A stretch of 64,000 nt of DNA, taken from Hanleya hanleyi. Lineage: Eukaryota > Mollusca > Polyplacophora > Lepidopleurida > Hanleyidae. Location of the stretch: contig JAVTVY010018786.1 of assembly GCA_036873755.1 (NCBI GenBank), positions 1 through 64,000 on the forward strand, given 5' to 3'. The notes beneath the pieces were generated by a model, which ran no database searches, was not told the origin of the DNA, and saw only the letters and a list, made by a program, of their open reading frames with translations. This document shows, piece after piece, positions 12,936-22,540 of the stretch; positions within the stretch are counted from its first letter, which is position 1; each line of letters starts with the position of its first letter. A program made the position numbers and the translations under genes.

Positions 12936-13599
12936 TAACTACAAAGGTAGTCTGGCCGGCAATGAAATGCAACCCAGTCAAAACTCAAACCTCGCTGTGG
13001 ATTGGCCTGATGAGCTGCTTCAGCGCGCTTACTGATTGGTTCGGTTTGGTGGAAATCCCTCGAGCTATTTATATCCAGAACTGCTATCGGTAACTAACCA
13101 AGACAGTGTATCGATCGTAACCTATCGATTGATACACTGGCTCACGAGGATGTGTGTGATGGTGTTGTTGTTGTTAACGCCTTCGAGAGTTGGAGTGTCT
13201 GTGATGTGGAAAAAACTCTGCCAGCTACGTGAATTAGCGGCCCAAAATGCTTCTATCTTACTATAGCCTTTGTGCATTTCCGCTGGATGGTCACAAGGAG
13301 TGAATTTTTCCCTATGCTGATCACAGCACCGCATAGCGGCAGATACAGTTGCTTGCATACATTATTTCCAGAACCCTTAAACGTTTGTGTGGCAGCCTGC
13401 ATTCATACTACCGAGGGTTCCCGACTATCACAGACGTGCTAAAGTTTGACAAGAGGGATGAGCGGAACCACGAAACATGTGTCAGATGTTTATTGATAGA
13501 TCGCTGATAAACAGTTGCCAGTGAGTTTCAGAACTTATCAACACGCAGTTGTTGTTGTTGTAATTGAGTTAACACACATGTTCTAGTACGGTCTGTCCG

Positions 13600-14060
13600 T
13601 TAGTAGGTCACACCGTGGTTATGTAATCAATAAGTGTTGAAATGCCTTGCCATTTCCCGTCATTCACTGGCATTCTTTTGTAATTAGCCAACTCCACAAT
13701 TTATACAGGATGATTTTGAAACTTCACAGGCATGCTCATGTTATTTTTATGAGACAATTCTATTGTCAAAGTTATTTGGAATCAGACTTTGCCATTTCTT
13801 TGCCAAGCATTATTTGTTTTACTCTGTCTGCCCTTCTGTCTGTTTGTATGTCAAATCCAAATCGTGGTTGTGTAATCAGTAAGAGTTGACATAATTTCAG
13901 TGTATCACTGACATTTAACTCCACACTTTCTACAGGATGATTTTGAAACTCCACATGCATGCCTCATGTGCACCTGTAATTTTTTTAGACAATTCAGATT
14001 TTTGACAAAGTTATTGGGATTCAGACTTCCACCATTTCTCCAATTCCTCGCCATGTACTA
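13600..14060. repeat. Two-copy tandem repeat of about 260 bp inside the hAT-like element
   Basis: CGTGGTTATGTAATCAATAAG ... ACAGGATGATTTTGAAACTTC ... GACAATTC recurs about 255 bp later with substitutions (CGTGGTTGTGTAATCAGTAAG from 13863). A CTGTCTGCCCTTCTGTCTGT stretch is the reverse complement of the GACAGACA tails found on other repeats here. Confidence 0.6.
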
Positions 14061-14641
14061 ATAAATTAAAAACATTGTAGAATCAGCCTAGAGTTTTGAC
14101 ATGATTCTCTTGAAATCTTTCAGACTTGCTAAGCATGATTTTAAGAGTTATATCTCCTACTGATGGGATAAATAATATTTTTGTCTAAATGATCAGAAGT
14201 TGGACGTTCATTTCCGTGATTAGTTTCAATGTACATTACATGTTTTTCGATATGAATTGGTTCAGACCAAAAGCTCTTGTTTCTGTGAATGTTTTATGAT
14301 GAACCACGTAAGTAAATGGGCTTAGACAGATAGCTAATGCCTTAATTAAAGTTGTTGAACTGAAATATTGAAGTAGTGTGAATCTATTTGGGAAAGTGCC
14401 ATTATCAACTTCTGCTGAACCATCAATATCAGGTGTTATCAACACCATCATGGTGGTGGTTGAAATATTTGAGAACCCAATACCAATGGGTGAATCTGTG
14501 GAATTTTTTTTTGAAAACTCAATCGCAATCTTTGAATCGGCAGTAAAAAAATTTGAAAACTCAATTTCACCATTGTGAAAACTCAATTTTGAGAAATATT
14601 GAGTTTTCGGTGGAAATTTTTTTGACTTGTATGAATCCCTG

Positions 14642-14977
14642 CCAAGACGTCATAAATCTGACAAAAATATATATTTTATCTCACAAATAGCTTATTTTAA
14701 ATAGTAAGCCTTCAAAATTTCAGAAACATCAGTCAAAACTCTTATCGCTAGTTGATTATACAATTTAGGTATGACAGGCAGACAGACAGATGGACAGACA
14801 GTAAACATGCAATGCCTCTCAGCCTACTTTGTAGGCAGAGGCATAAATACCATTTGGCAGACCTGGCAGTAGTTGAAAATGATATTATGCATACATGTTT
14901 TTTTTGACCAATTAAGTCATGTCTAACACCTACATGTATCTCAATGAACCAATCAGATGAGTGTATAGATATAGTAC
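14642..14977. other. Intron 9, remaining part
   Basis: AT-rich intronic sequence. A GACAGGCAGACAGACAGA tract at 14773 followed by GTAGGCAGAGGCATAAA looks like the 3' tail of a dispersed repeat. No exon seen. Confidence 0.45.
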
Positions 14978-15109
14978 CTGTGTTACCATGCTCAGTCCAA
15001 TGAGGTAAGATAACATACAAGTGATGGCGATGAAAACTTCTCGACGTTTCTGTAATACTGCTGGGAACTCGTCAATGATTGATGTGAAAAATCCTTCCAT
15101 CATGCAGAA
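14978..15109 (-). CDS. SLC6 transporter exon 9 (TM8 end to TM9)
   Basis: Acceptor GATTTTAG, donor CAG|GTACTA, 132 nt, phase 0 at both ends. It encodes FCMMEGFFTSIIDEFP, then a basic KRR turn, then TM9 ending GLSMVTQ. This corresponds to GAT1 FCTVEGFITALVDEYP onward. The position equal to GAT1 T400, near the substrate site, is Met here. Confidence 0.96.
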
Positions 15110-15937
15110 CTAAAATCAAGTAGAACACTTGTTAAACAGACTATCTGCCCACATTAATATTGTATTTCGGAACAGGACAGAAACATCTTTAAAGGCAGCT
15201 GTTCCCTCATCTGCACTGGGGGCAGGCTCCCATTAAGTTAACATTGAGAAATACGGAAAAATCTCTGTAAATACGAAACTAAATTTTCCTGGCCACTGTT
15301 TTTTTTTTATGTATTTGGCAATGATATTCATTTCATAAAACCTACAAAAGTTTCAGAATTTTTCAGCGGACAGAAACAGATATATTCACCAAAATTAACA
15401 TTCAGCAATTTTAAAGCATACAAATCTTGCCTCCAGTCAGTCAGCGGAGGGAGGCAAAGTTACACAGCCATTCTTTTGTTCTCGCTCAGGCTGGACTTCC
15501 TCAAATGGCTCTCGGCCAATCAACATCATCCGCTATGAAACGAAGGAGTAGGCCAGGAATGCCAGACTAAGACCAGTTACTAAACTATTCTCAATGTAAC
15601 CTGTATGGGTTACACATATTCAGGGCCATATTAAAATACTTACGGTTTTAGGTGACCCATGTGGGCCTTATATCAGGTTTGTGTAACCTCTAGCTCTCAG
15701 CCAATCAACATCGTTCGCTATGAAATGAAAGGGTAGGCCAGGAATGCCAGACTAAGACCTGTTACTAAACTATTCTCAAGATAACCTGTCTGGGTTATAC
15801 ATATTCAGAAACACAAACACGGGTTTTAGGTGACCCGCCATGTGGGTCTTCTTATATGAGGTTTCACCATAAAGCAACATCCCTGACTATAATCAAGGGC
15901 CGGTACAGAGCAAGGATAAATAAATGTGCTAGCTGAC
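15110..15937 (-). repeat. Intron 8 with a ~185-bp tandem duplication containing exon-8 relics
   Basis: Unit 1 (about 15506-15690) and unit 2 (about 15690-15870) share GCCAATCAACATC, CCAGGAATGCCAGACTAAG, TTACTAAACTATTCTCAA and GGTTTTAGGTGACCC. On the minus strand the part at 15549-15582 and 15731-15763 resembles the first ~32 bases of exon 8. Unit 2 keeps an AACAG acceptor and reads GLSLAFLAYP against [10 protein letters not shown] in the true exon. The rest of the exon is absent. Confidence 0.75.
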
Positions 15938-16050
15938 CTGAGTGTCCAGGCCGACCGTAAACAACATGATGAAGAAGATACAGGACCAGAATGGAGCACC
16001 AGGCAGTTCAGACAAGGCAGAGGGGTAGGCCAGAAATGCCAGACCAGGAC
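15938..16050 (-). CDS. SLC6 transporter exon 8 (EL4 and start of TM8)
   Basis: Acceptor CCAAACAG, donor CAG|GTCAGC, 113 nt, enters in phase 1 and leaves in phase 0. It encodes the family signature [18 protein letters not shown] of extracellular loop 4, then TM8 up to GLDTQ. The D and T of LDTQ correspond to the GAT1 D395/S396 pair that contributes to the second sodium site; Ser is replaced by Thr, as in many family members. Confidence 0.97.
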
Positions 16051-17594
16051 CTGTTTGGGCAAAAATATGTGAATGAATTATGTCCCTTGATCACAATCTT
16101 TAGTTGTGGGAGATGAAAAATCGATAGCACTGTCCACATGACATGGGGTCAAGGTTGCAAATCTGGCTTGCTTTTTTCACATTGACAATGACGTAAAAAT
16201 CTGAATTGATACCAATTTGCAGCCTTGGAGTTAATTAATCAGTGATTTGCAAACCAAATTCATATAGGCAGTAAAAAGCAGTCATGATGTGAATAAATTA
16301 TTCCAAGACGGCCAACATAAAGGAATGTAACCTCAGTATAATATCACAAGGCGTTCCCATTAGTTATTGGTTAAGACCAAAGAACAGAATTTTCGTCATT
16401 TTACATGCATGTGCACAAAACTGGAAAGAAACAAACATTGTGCTAGTATGTACATGTGAAAAGAAATATCTGGATCACATTTTGGAAAGTTAGGCAATTA
16501 CGAAAAGTGCTCAGTGAAGCTAAAACAGAAGGAACATTGTGGGATGTTGCATTTGTAAGTCTGCCACTTCAGCATGGGAACCTTTGTCTGTATCGGTACC
16601 ATATAATCAATTCGACATTTTCGTCGAAATTTTGTAGTAAATTTTTCATACAACATTGAAATTTCACATTGTTCATTATCTCAATTATAATAATTTTATT
16701 TCAAAGTTTCAAGAAAATTCTTCCATTCTCACTAAATCATGAAAAGAAAGCTTACATGGGTGATTTGTGGGTTGATTATTGTCAATTCTCAACAGATTTT
16801 CCATAACATTACACTTTTGAATTATATACCGGTAATGTGTGAAATTTTAATGTTGTACAAAAGAAAATTTCTCTGAAATATCAGTGAAAACATCTAGAAT
16901 AGATTAGGTCTATCTGCATGACCTGGTACCAGTACAGACAGGTCTAGCTCTGTGAATACTGACTATTTGGCAAAAAATATATTTGGATATGGAGTCGAAC
17001 GATGCTGTATTTGCAAGATAGAGGGAGCTGAAAAGCCAACGTTTCGAGAGTTTGGAATGAAGAACTTGAAGAGATGATATAGAAACAATAACATGACTGA
17101 GGTAATCAGGCTAATAATTCAATCACAGGAAGTACAATTTTCCACCATAAAATCTAGGGGAAGATCAAATTTGCTAAAACAGGAAGTTCAAAATCATGCA
17201 TATAATCCATTAGTTAATTCTTTGTTATTTTACTGATTTTAGAGGGTGATCAAATTTATTAAAACCACAGATTGAAGTTTGCCAAAAATTTGGGGTGATT
17301 GAATTTTGATAGGGAGATTGATTTATTGGAGGGATTACCCTATCTCTTCTTATTGTTCTGATGGAAAAACTTAACTTCAGGCTACTGTGGAGAGAAATTG
17401 TGCTAACTTTCTGCAAATTTCTTTGACTATCTTTGCAGTTCGGGGATAAATAACATATCCATGTATTTTTTTTGCATATTTAGCCTCAGTTGACATTAAG
17501 ATGGATTTTTTCTGCTTCTAAGTCTAAAAATGCATGCTGTTCGAAAAACTGGAAGAAATAGGGTAACGTAGGCTAGCTAATGATCATACATTAC
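16051..17594 (-). other. Intron 7
   Basis: AT-rich intronic DNA. At 17240-17330 there is TTGATAGGGAGATTGATTT then GGAGGGATTACCC. Related copies occur near 35715, 38310 and 39140, so it is a small dispersed repeat. No other exon-like sequence, including further TM6 copies, was seen. Confidence 0.5.
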
Positions 17595-17719
17595 CTGAGG
17601 CAATAAAATCAAAGACATCCTGGCCCAGTTTATGAGCCATGAAGCCCAGAATAGAGAAGATTGCCAAGCCTGTTACTAGACTGGTGCAGCTGTTAATTGT
17701 GCCCACCACGATGGCTGAC
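17595..17719 (-). CDS. SLC6 transporter exon 7 (TM7)
   Basis: Acceptor TGCTGCAG, donor TCAG|GTAATG, 125 nt. Its first base completes the Arg codon begun by exon 6a or 6b. It encodes SAIVVGTINSCTSLVTGLAI and on through IFSILGFMA to the GQDVFDFIAS loop. NSCTS holds the Asn and Ser that correspond to GAT1 N327 and S331, ligands for sodium and chloride, so ion coupling looks preserved. Confidence 0.97.
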
Positions 17720-18746
17720 CTGCAGCATATACAAGTAAGGAGGTGTTAGGTCACATCTCATACTTCTAACAAAAGAACGGACAATTAGATGGGCAAATGA
17801 AATCGATGCTAAAATTTAACCCTTTCTCGTCACCCCAAAAAATAACTCACATTTGTACTGAACAGACAGAGGAAATGACAGGAAGACGAACAAGGGCCTT
17901 ATGGGCTTCAATATACCTGTGCATGCCTAAACTATAATCCTATAAAACATATTTTATTAACTTGAATTTGACCTTGATGAAATAGGTCAAGGTCAGACAA
18001 CTCAAATATGTTTCTAATTAATCACCAGTTACATATGTACATATGTACTGTAGAGTAAATTTCAAGAGCCAAGCCATAATCCCTCAAGATACTACAATAA
18101 CTACAATTTGACATTGATAAAATAGGCCAAGGTCAATCGAATTGGAAAGGCTTCTGATCAATCAGCAGTTTGCATATGCAGTTTGAATTATTGGAAGAGT
18201 CTAGATCAAGGTCAGTCATCTTCACTAGGCTTTGGAACCATCACCATTTGAATACGTTATATGAATTTAGAAAGCCTGGCTATAATATTTCAAGAGATAT
18301 TTTGTTAACAAGAAAGATGGACAGACAGACGGAGGGATGGACCAAGCAGACAATACCATTCAGCAAAACTTGGCAGAGGGTTAAAAATCAACAGAGACTT
18401 CTTTGCCATAACAATCCACACCAAATCTGAACTATACTTATAGCTCAAACACATCAATTTTGAAGGATTTTCAATAACAGTGATCTTGACCTTTGACCTT
18501 CTGACCTAAAAATAAATAGGGTTCCTCTTTGATCAATGGGTGAGGTATACTCAAAATTTGATGCCAATCCAGGACATGGAACTGGAGATATCGCATGGAC
18601 AAATGAAAGTTAACAGAGGGATAGACAGGAATCATGATCGCAATAAAGAACTTCGTCTATCGACGGGCATATAAAAACAATGTCTCCTCAAAGTATCATA
18701 CACAAAGGTAAGGGTTTTAGGGAAAAAGGGCTGAATATATAGTCAC
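17720..18746 (-). repeat. Intron 6 with dispersed repeat
   Basis: About 17885-18680 is a repeat related to the other copies here. It starts CAAGGGCCTTATGGGCTTCA, has TTGACCTTGATGAAATAGG blocks and a GACAGACAGACGGAGGG tract, and ends CTATCGACGGGCATATAAAAA. The remaining bases are unremarkable intron. Confidence 0.75.
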
Positions 18747-18850
18747 CTGTACATACTATGATTTATTTTGTTGTAACTACCAAGGGCAATGACTGCTCCT
18801 TGGCCAATTCCGTTAGAGTAGAACACCTGGGTGGTGGCATCAAGCCATGC
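18747..18850 (-). CDS. SLC6 transporter alternative exon 6b (TM6, variant b)
   Basis: 104-nt exon with acceptor GCCACTGAAG and donor ACAG|GTGACT. It encodes [20 protein letters not shown] and ends [15 protein letters not shown]. It matches exon 6a at 25 of 35 residues and has the same length and phases, so either copy joins exon 5 to exon 7 in frame. It lies 34 nt after exon 6a. The Gln and Ser that bind chloride and sodium in GAT1 (Q291, S295) are present. Differences from 6a include Thr to Asn and Tyr to Gln in the unwound middle of TM6. No stop or splice defect is visible, so both copies look functional. Confidence 0.93.
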
Positions 18851-18884
18851 CTTCAGTGGCAGAAAAAGTGAAAATGAAAGTCAC

Positions 18885-18988
18885 CTGTACATATTGTGAT
18901 TGGAGCGGTTGTAACTACCGAGAACCACGACAGCACCATAACCAATTCCAGTAGAGTAGAAGACCTGAGTGGAGGCATCAATCCAAAC
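18885..18988 (-). CDS. SLC6 transporter alternative exon 6a (TM6, variant a)
   Basis: 104-nt exon with acceptor CCAATATAG and donor ACAG|GTGACT. It encodes [20 protein letters not shown] and ends [15 protein letters not shown], the TM6 substrate-binding helix of the SLC6 fold. 104 is not a multiple of three, so using both or neither of 6a and 6b shifts the frame. Retaining the 34-nt gap between them gives MYR followed at once by a stop. It is preceded on the coding strand by a long polypyrimidine tract (19365-18990). I infer mutually exclusive use of 6a and 6b. Confidence 0.95.
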
Positions 18989-19365
18989 CTATATTGGCAG
19001 AAAAACGAAAGTACAGAGAAACAAATATAAAACAGAAAGCAGAGAAAATGAAAGTGAAAGGAAATGCGAAAAGTCAAATGGGAAGAATGAAAGTGGAAAA
19101 TAAGAGGGGGGGCGGGGGTGAAAGTGGGGCAGAAGGAGGGGAAACAATGGTGAAAGGAAGAGGTGGGGAGAGAGGAAAAAGATGAGAAAACAAAAGTGAA
19201 CACAGGAACAAGTAAAAATGGGAGAAATAAAATTGGAAAGGGAAGAAAACAAAGAGGGAAGGGAAAAAGTGACAGGAAGGGAAAAAGTGACAGGAAGGAA
19301 AAAAGTGACAGGAAGGAAAAGAGTGAAAGGAAAACAAAAGTGAAAGGCTTGACACTAGCTTGAAT
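18989..19365 (-). promoter_or_regulatory. Long polypyrimidine tract upstream of exon 6a
   Basis: On the coding (minus) strand almost 370 nt immediately before the exon 6a acceptor are C/T-rich, with repeated TTCCTTCCTGTCACTTTTT units and many TTTCTTCC and CTCTCTCC runs. Such tracts bind PTB-type splicing repressors in other genes. Here the position next to one of two alternative exons suggests, but does not prove, a role in exon choice. Apparent long frames on either strand are by-products of the low-complexity sequence. Confidence 0.5.
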
Positions 19366-19650
19366 GAAAACCAGAGTGGTCGATATCCCCCGACGTCGAT
19401 ACATATATGTACGATAGACAGTATGGCAACATGAAAGGTTTATAAAATGTTGTATTTAAAATTGTGCATTGAATGACGGAAAATTTTGTTTCTGTATCGA
19501 GTGTTTAAATCATTTGTTATATTATCTAAGAATTGAAAAGAAATTATTTGACAGTTTTAGCCAGTTTTAATGAAGAAATGGCATTTTTTCGAAATTTGAG
19601 GTAGTTTAGTTCTAAAATGTAAAGAGTGTGAAATATGGTAAAAACTAATG
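19366..19650 (-). other. Intron 5, unremarkable part
   Basis: AT-rich DNA without exon, repeat or inverted-repeat signal that I could detect. Confidence 0.4.
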
Positions 19651-20600
19651 TGTGATATGTGTGGATCATGTCATGAAGGTTGCCGAAAACAAGCAAATGC
19701 TATGCAACCAATGCTACCCTTATCCCGGATGTCAGTTGGTGGAATCATTCTTCAGAAATTGCAGTCAGAAGCTTAGAATGAATGCATCTGAGGTAAAGGC
19801 CATGGTGGCCATATTTGATTATGCAGAAGGGTGAAAAACAATCGTCTTACTCAAATCAAACCACTGTCTATGATTGAAGTCAATCGGGCAAATTTCTTGT
19901 TAGTTATTGTAGTGACAAGTTTATTTAGCAAGGCAGCCATATTGGATTATGCAGGTTGCCGAAAATGCAATCCTATAGCCATCCGCTTGCTCCTTACAAA
20001 CCCACTGTCCAAGTTTGATGTTAATCGGACAAATCGTTTTTGAGTTACAGGTATTGCAGTCACAAGCTTAGGTAGCATGGCTGAACAGGGATCAAGGCCA
20101 TGGTGGCCATATTGGATTATGCAGGTTACCAAAAAACAATCCCAGTCATCCTCTCACTCACACCAACTCACTGTCCAAGTTTGATGTCTGTCAGACAAAT
20201 AGTTTTTAAGTTACAGCAGTCACAAGCTTATGCAGCATGGCTGCATATAGGTCAAGGTCATGGCGGCCATATTGGATTATGCAGGTTACCGAAAAACAAT
20301 CCCAGCGATTCTCTCTCTCATACCAAACCACTGTCCAAGTTGATGTCAATTGGACATATTGTTCTTGAGTTATTGCAGTCACAAGATAAGATAGCATGGC
20401 TGAATACGGTCAAGGCTTCAGTGGTCATGGCAGCCATATTGGATTATGTAGTTTGCTGAAAAACAATGACCCAGTCATCATCTCACTCATACCAACTCAA
20501 TGTCCAAGTTTGAGGTCAATCGGCAGAAAAGTTTTTGAGTTATTGCAGTCAAAAGGAAAGTGTGACGGGATGACTTACAGGGCAAATTCTTAAGTCCAGC
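19650..20600 (+). repeat. Tandem repeat, about 165-180-bp units, in intron 5
   Basis: About five diverged units share GTCAAGGTCATGGCGGCCAT, ATTGGATTATGCAGGTTACC, AAAAACAATCCCAGTCATCC, CACTGTCCAAGTTTGATGTC and GAGTTATTGCAGTCACAAG. Each carries a TCAAGGTCA nuclear-receptor-like motif. Interrupted short frames have no consistent reading across units; non-coding. Confidence 0.85.
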
Positions 20601-20735
20601 TCAGGAGTCCGGCGAGGCACAAATATGTCAATCAATCCTCAAATATTTGGAGTGAAGTCTGTGTCAATACATGGATTATTGGTTCTGGAAAAATAACACC
20701 ACAGAGAAAAGTAAAGATTAATTAATTTGACCTAC

Positions 20736-20870
20736 TTGTGAGTTGGAGAGGCGGCTCATGTCTGGATAAAGGTACAATCGGACACCATCCATAGCTCCTG
20801 GTAGACTCAACCCAAGGCCCAGCATCACTATTATGAGGACGTATGGCAAGAGCGCCGTCACATAAACAAT
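20736..20870 (-). CDS. SLC6 transporter exon 5 (TM5 and EL3)
   Basis: Acceptor GGTTTTCCAG, donor CACAA|GTAGG, 135 nt, phase 0 at both ends. It encodes IVYVTALLPYVLIIVMLGLG (TM5), then LSLPGAMDGVRLYLYPDMSR of extracellular loop 3, ending LSNSQ. The LPGA..G and LYPD motifs are family hallmarks. Downstream it must join either exon 6a or 6b. Confidence 0.96.
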
Positions 20871-21171
20871 CTGGAAAACCGAGATGATCTCAAAATCAGC
20901 CAGGACACGACAAAACTACCAATGAACCAAAACTTGATTGACATCGAAATCGAATTCATCAGCTAAATTCTGGCGAATCCTGGATCCACATGGGTTTAAG
21001 TTCAGTATGAAGGTGCACACAGTTTTTGCAGCCCTCTCAATTAAGGAGAATACACATTGGCAAATATCTTGTGGCATTAAAATAACCTGCATTTAACATC
21101 ATGATGAAGATGCCATGATGAACTACAGCATTTACAAAAACCAAGGTAATTTCTGAATACTGTGGTTATAA

Positions 21172-21483
21172 GGCCATTGTCACTTGATTGGTTGTTTAGC
21201 ATGACCAACTCTTATCGATATTTTGAAGGCAAATAATTAGAATAGTTGAGGGATTTACATTTTAATGAGTAAAACTACATTTTAATGAATAAAACTTACT
21301 CATTTTTTTCATATTTGTATACAATTGTTTTGCAATTTAATAATTAATAATCAATAATTATAGCATCTAGCATGTCTTTAACTGTTTTGCAATTTAATAA
21401 TGAATAATCGATAATTATAGCGTCTAGCATGTGTCTTTAAAAAATCAAGGTCATGCTAAACAACCAATCAAGTGACAATGGCC
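21172..21483. mobile_element. Harbinger-like MITE, 312 bp
   Basis: Ends GGCCATTGTCACTTGATTGG and its inverted copy match over more than 30 bp and are flanked by TAA on both sides (21169-21171, 21484-21486). A second copy with the same ends lies at 26483-26668 with a TTA duplication. The interior is AT-rich with an internal direct repeat (TTTGCAATTTAATAAT). Non-coding. Confidence 0.85.
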
Positions 21484-22060
21484 TAATTGAGAAGGCTGTT
21501 TTAGTGTTAATAAAATATTACAAGACAAGCATCCAAAGCCCAAATTTTGCAGATCATAGTTCTTCTTAAAACAATGCTGTTGTAGATTGATTGATTCCAT
21601 CATCCTTCTTAACAAAAATTCATATTTTGCAGGCCAACTATCATAATTTTTTATTCCAAACTTTAGAAAAGTTAGCTTCAATTATATGTAGCTTTTACGT
21701 ATATGTCAAAGTATCATAAAGGAATTGTGATGATTATTGTTTAAAGATAATTACCGTGATATAAATTTCCATTCAAAGACGCCCTCCAGCTTAGGGCAGC
21801 ATGGTTTGTACCATGTTTGTCTGGCACAGGTGGTAGATTAAAGTGCCAAACAAATTAGGCTCTCTGACGATCCATTGTGATCACCATTGTCAGTAGAGCC
21901 TAATTTTCAAAATTCAAATTTTTTTTGTAGTTTTGGTTAGGTTTTTGTTAGGGTTAGGGTTTTGCTAGGGTATGTTTGTTTGGGTCATCGTCACCGTGTA
22001 ACCAATAAGGTTAGGTGCGACGTTAAACTTCAAACAACCAACCAACCAATCCATTCAAAG
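21484..22060. repeat. Intron 4 with a SINE-like 3' segment
   Basis: 21484-21930 shows no feature. At about 21955-22050 TGTTTGTTTGGGTCATCG, then GGTTAGGTGCGACGTTAAAC and a CAAACAACCAACCAACCAA tail resemble the 3' part of tRNA-derived SINEs common in molluscs. The short TTAGGG-like stretch at 21940-21970 is too short to be telomeric. Confidence 0.5.
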
Positions 22061-22381
22061 ACTGAGGTTATTTTCATGATGGTAATTTGGCAGTGCAAAA
22101 TAAAGCTCAGGAGTCAAGCAGCTATTAACATTAGTATGGTAGTTGGTAATTGGGCAGGAGACACTGTACACATATATATACAGACACCGCAAAATATATA
22201 AAAAATTGCATTGTTGATTGCTATATTACATACATGTACTAGTATCAAATTACTTGGACATCACACAAGTTCAATTCTGAAATGTCAAGGGTAACACACA
22301 ATTTGCCCACAATCTTCTCTGCTACATGTAGCATCTATGCCTGTAGTGTTTTCGTATGGAGGGAGCATTTTCTCCGTAATT

Positions 22382-22540
22382 CAGGCCTTGCTTTTCGTGG
22401 AAATTTGCAGGAATTCTTGCAATCCAACTCTATGGAAATCCAAAGCTATTGATTCCATACAGATTGCTGAAATTTGACGAGAATCTATTGGATTCCTGTG
22501 TGCAGACGGGAAACGGATTTCCGTGGAAATGCAAGCCCTG
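22382..22540. mobile_element. hAT-like MITE, 159 bp
   Basis: CAGGCCTTGC at the left and GCAAGCCCTG at the right form imperfect inverted ends, flanked by perfect 5-bp TAATT duplications (22377-22381 and 22541-22545). It is the same class (CAGG termini, 5-bp duplication) as the elements at 9730 and 62101. Confidence 0.75.

Larger units (their letters stand above)
9730..14641. mobile_element. hAT-like element, 4.9 kb, carrying a nested element
   Basis: The ends are perfect 18-bp inverted repeats, CAGGGATTCATACAAGTC at 9730 and GACTTGTATGAATCCCTG ending at 14641, flanked on both sides by CCAAG (9725-9729 and 14642-14646), a 5-bp target duplication. Subterminal regions hold many AACTCAATT motifs in both arms. 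A Harbinger-like element sits inside (10199-12935), so the original insertion was about 2.2 kb. No transposase frame was recognised. It lies in intron 9 of the SLC6 gene. Confidence 0.8.

Noticed and set aside
18853..19404. A 183-codon Ser/Phe/Leu/Pro-rich frame on the minus strand and Lys/Gly/Glu-rich frames on the plus strand.
   Set aside because: Low-complexity polypyrimidine/polypurine intron sequence next to exon 6a; the frame also runs across the real exon in the wrong reading.
21940..21970. Possible interstitial telomere repeat (TTAGGG).
   Set aside because: Only about two imperfect TTAGGG units in a TTAGGTTTTTG context; too short.
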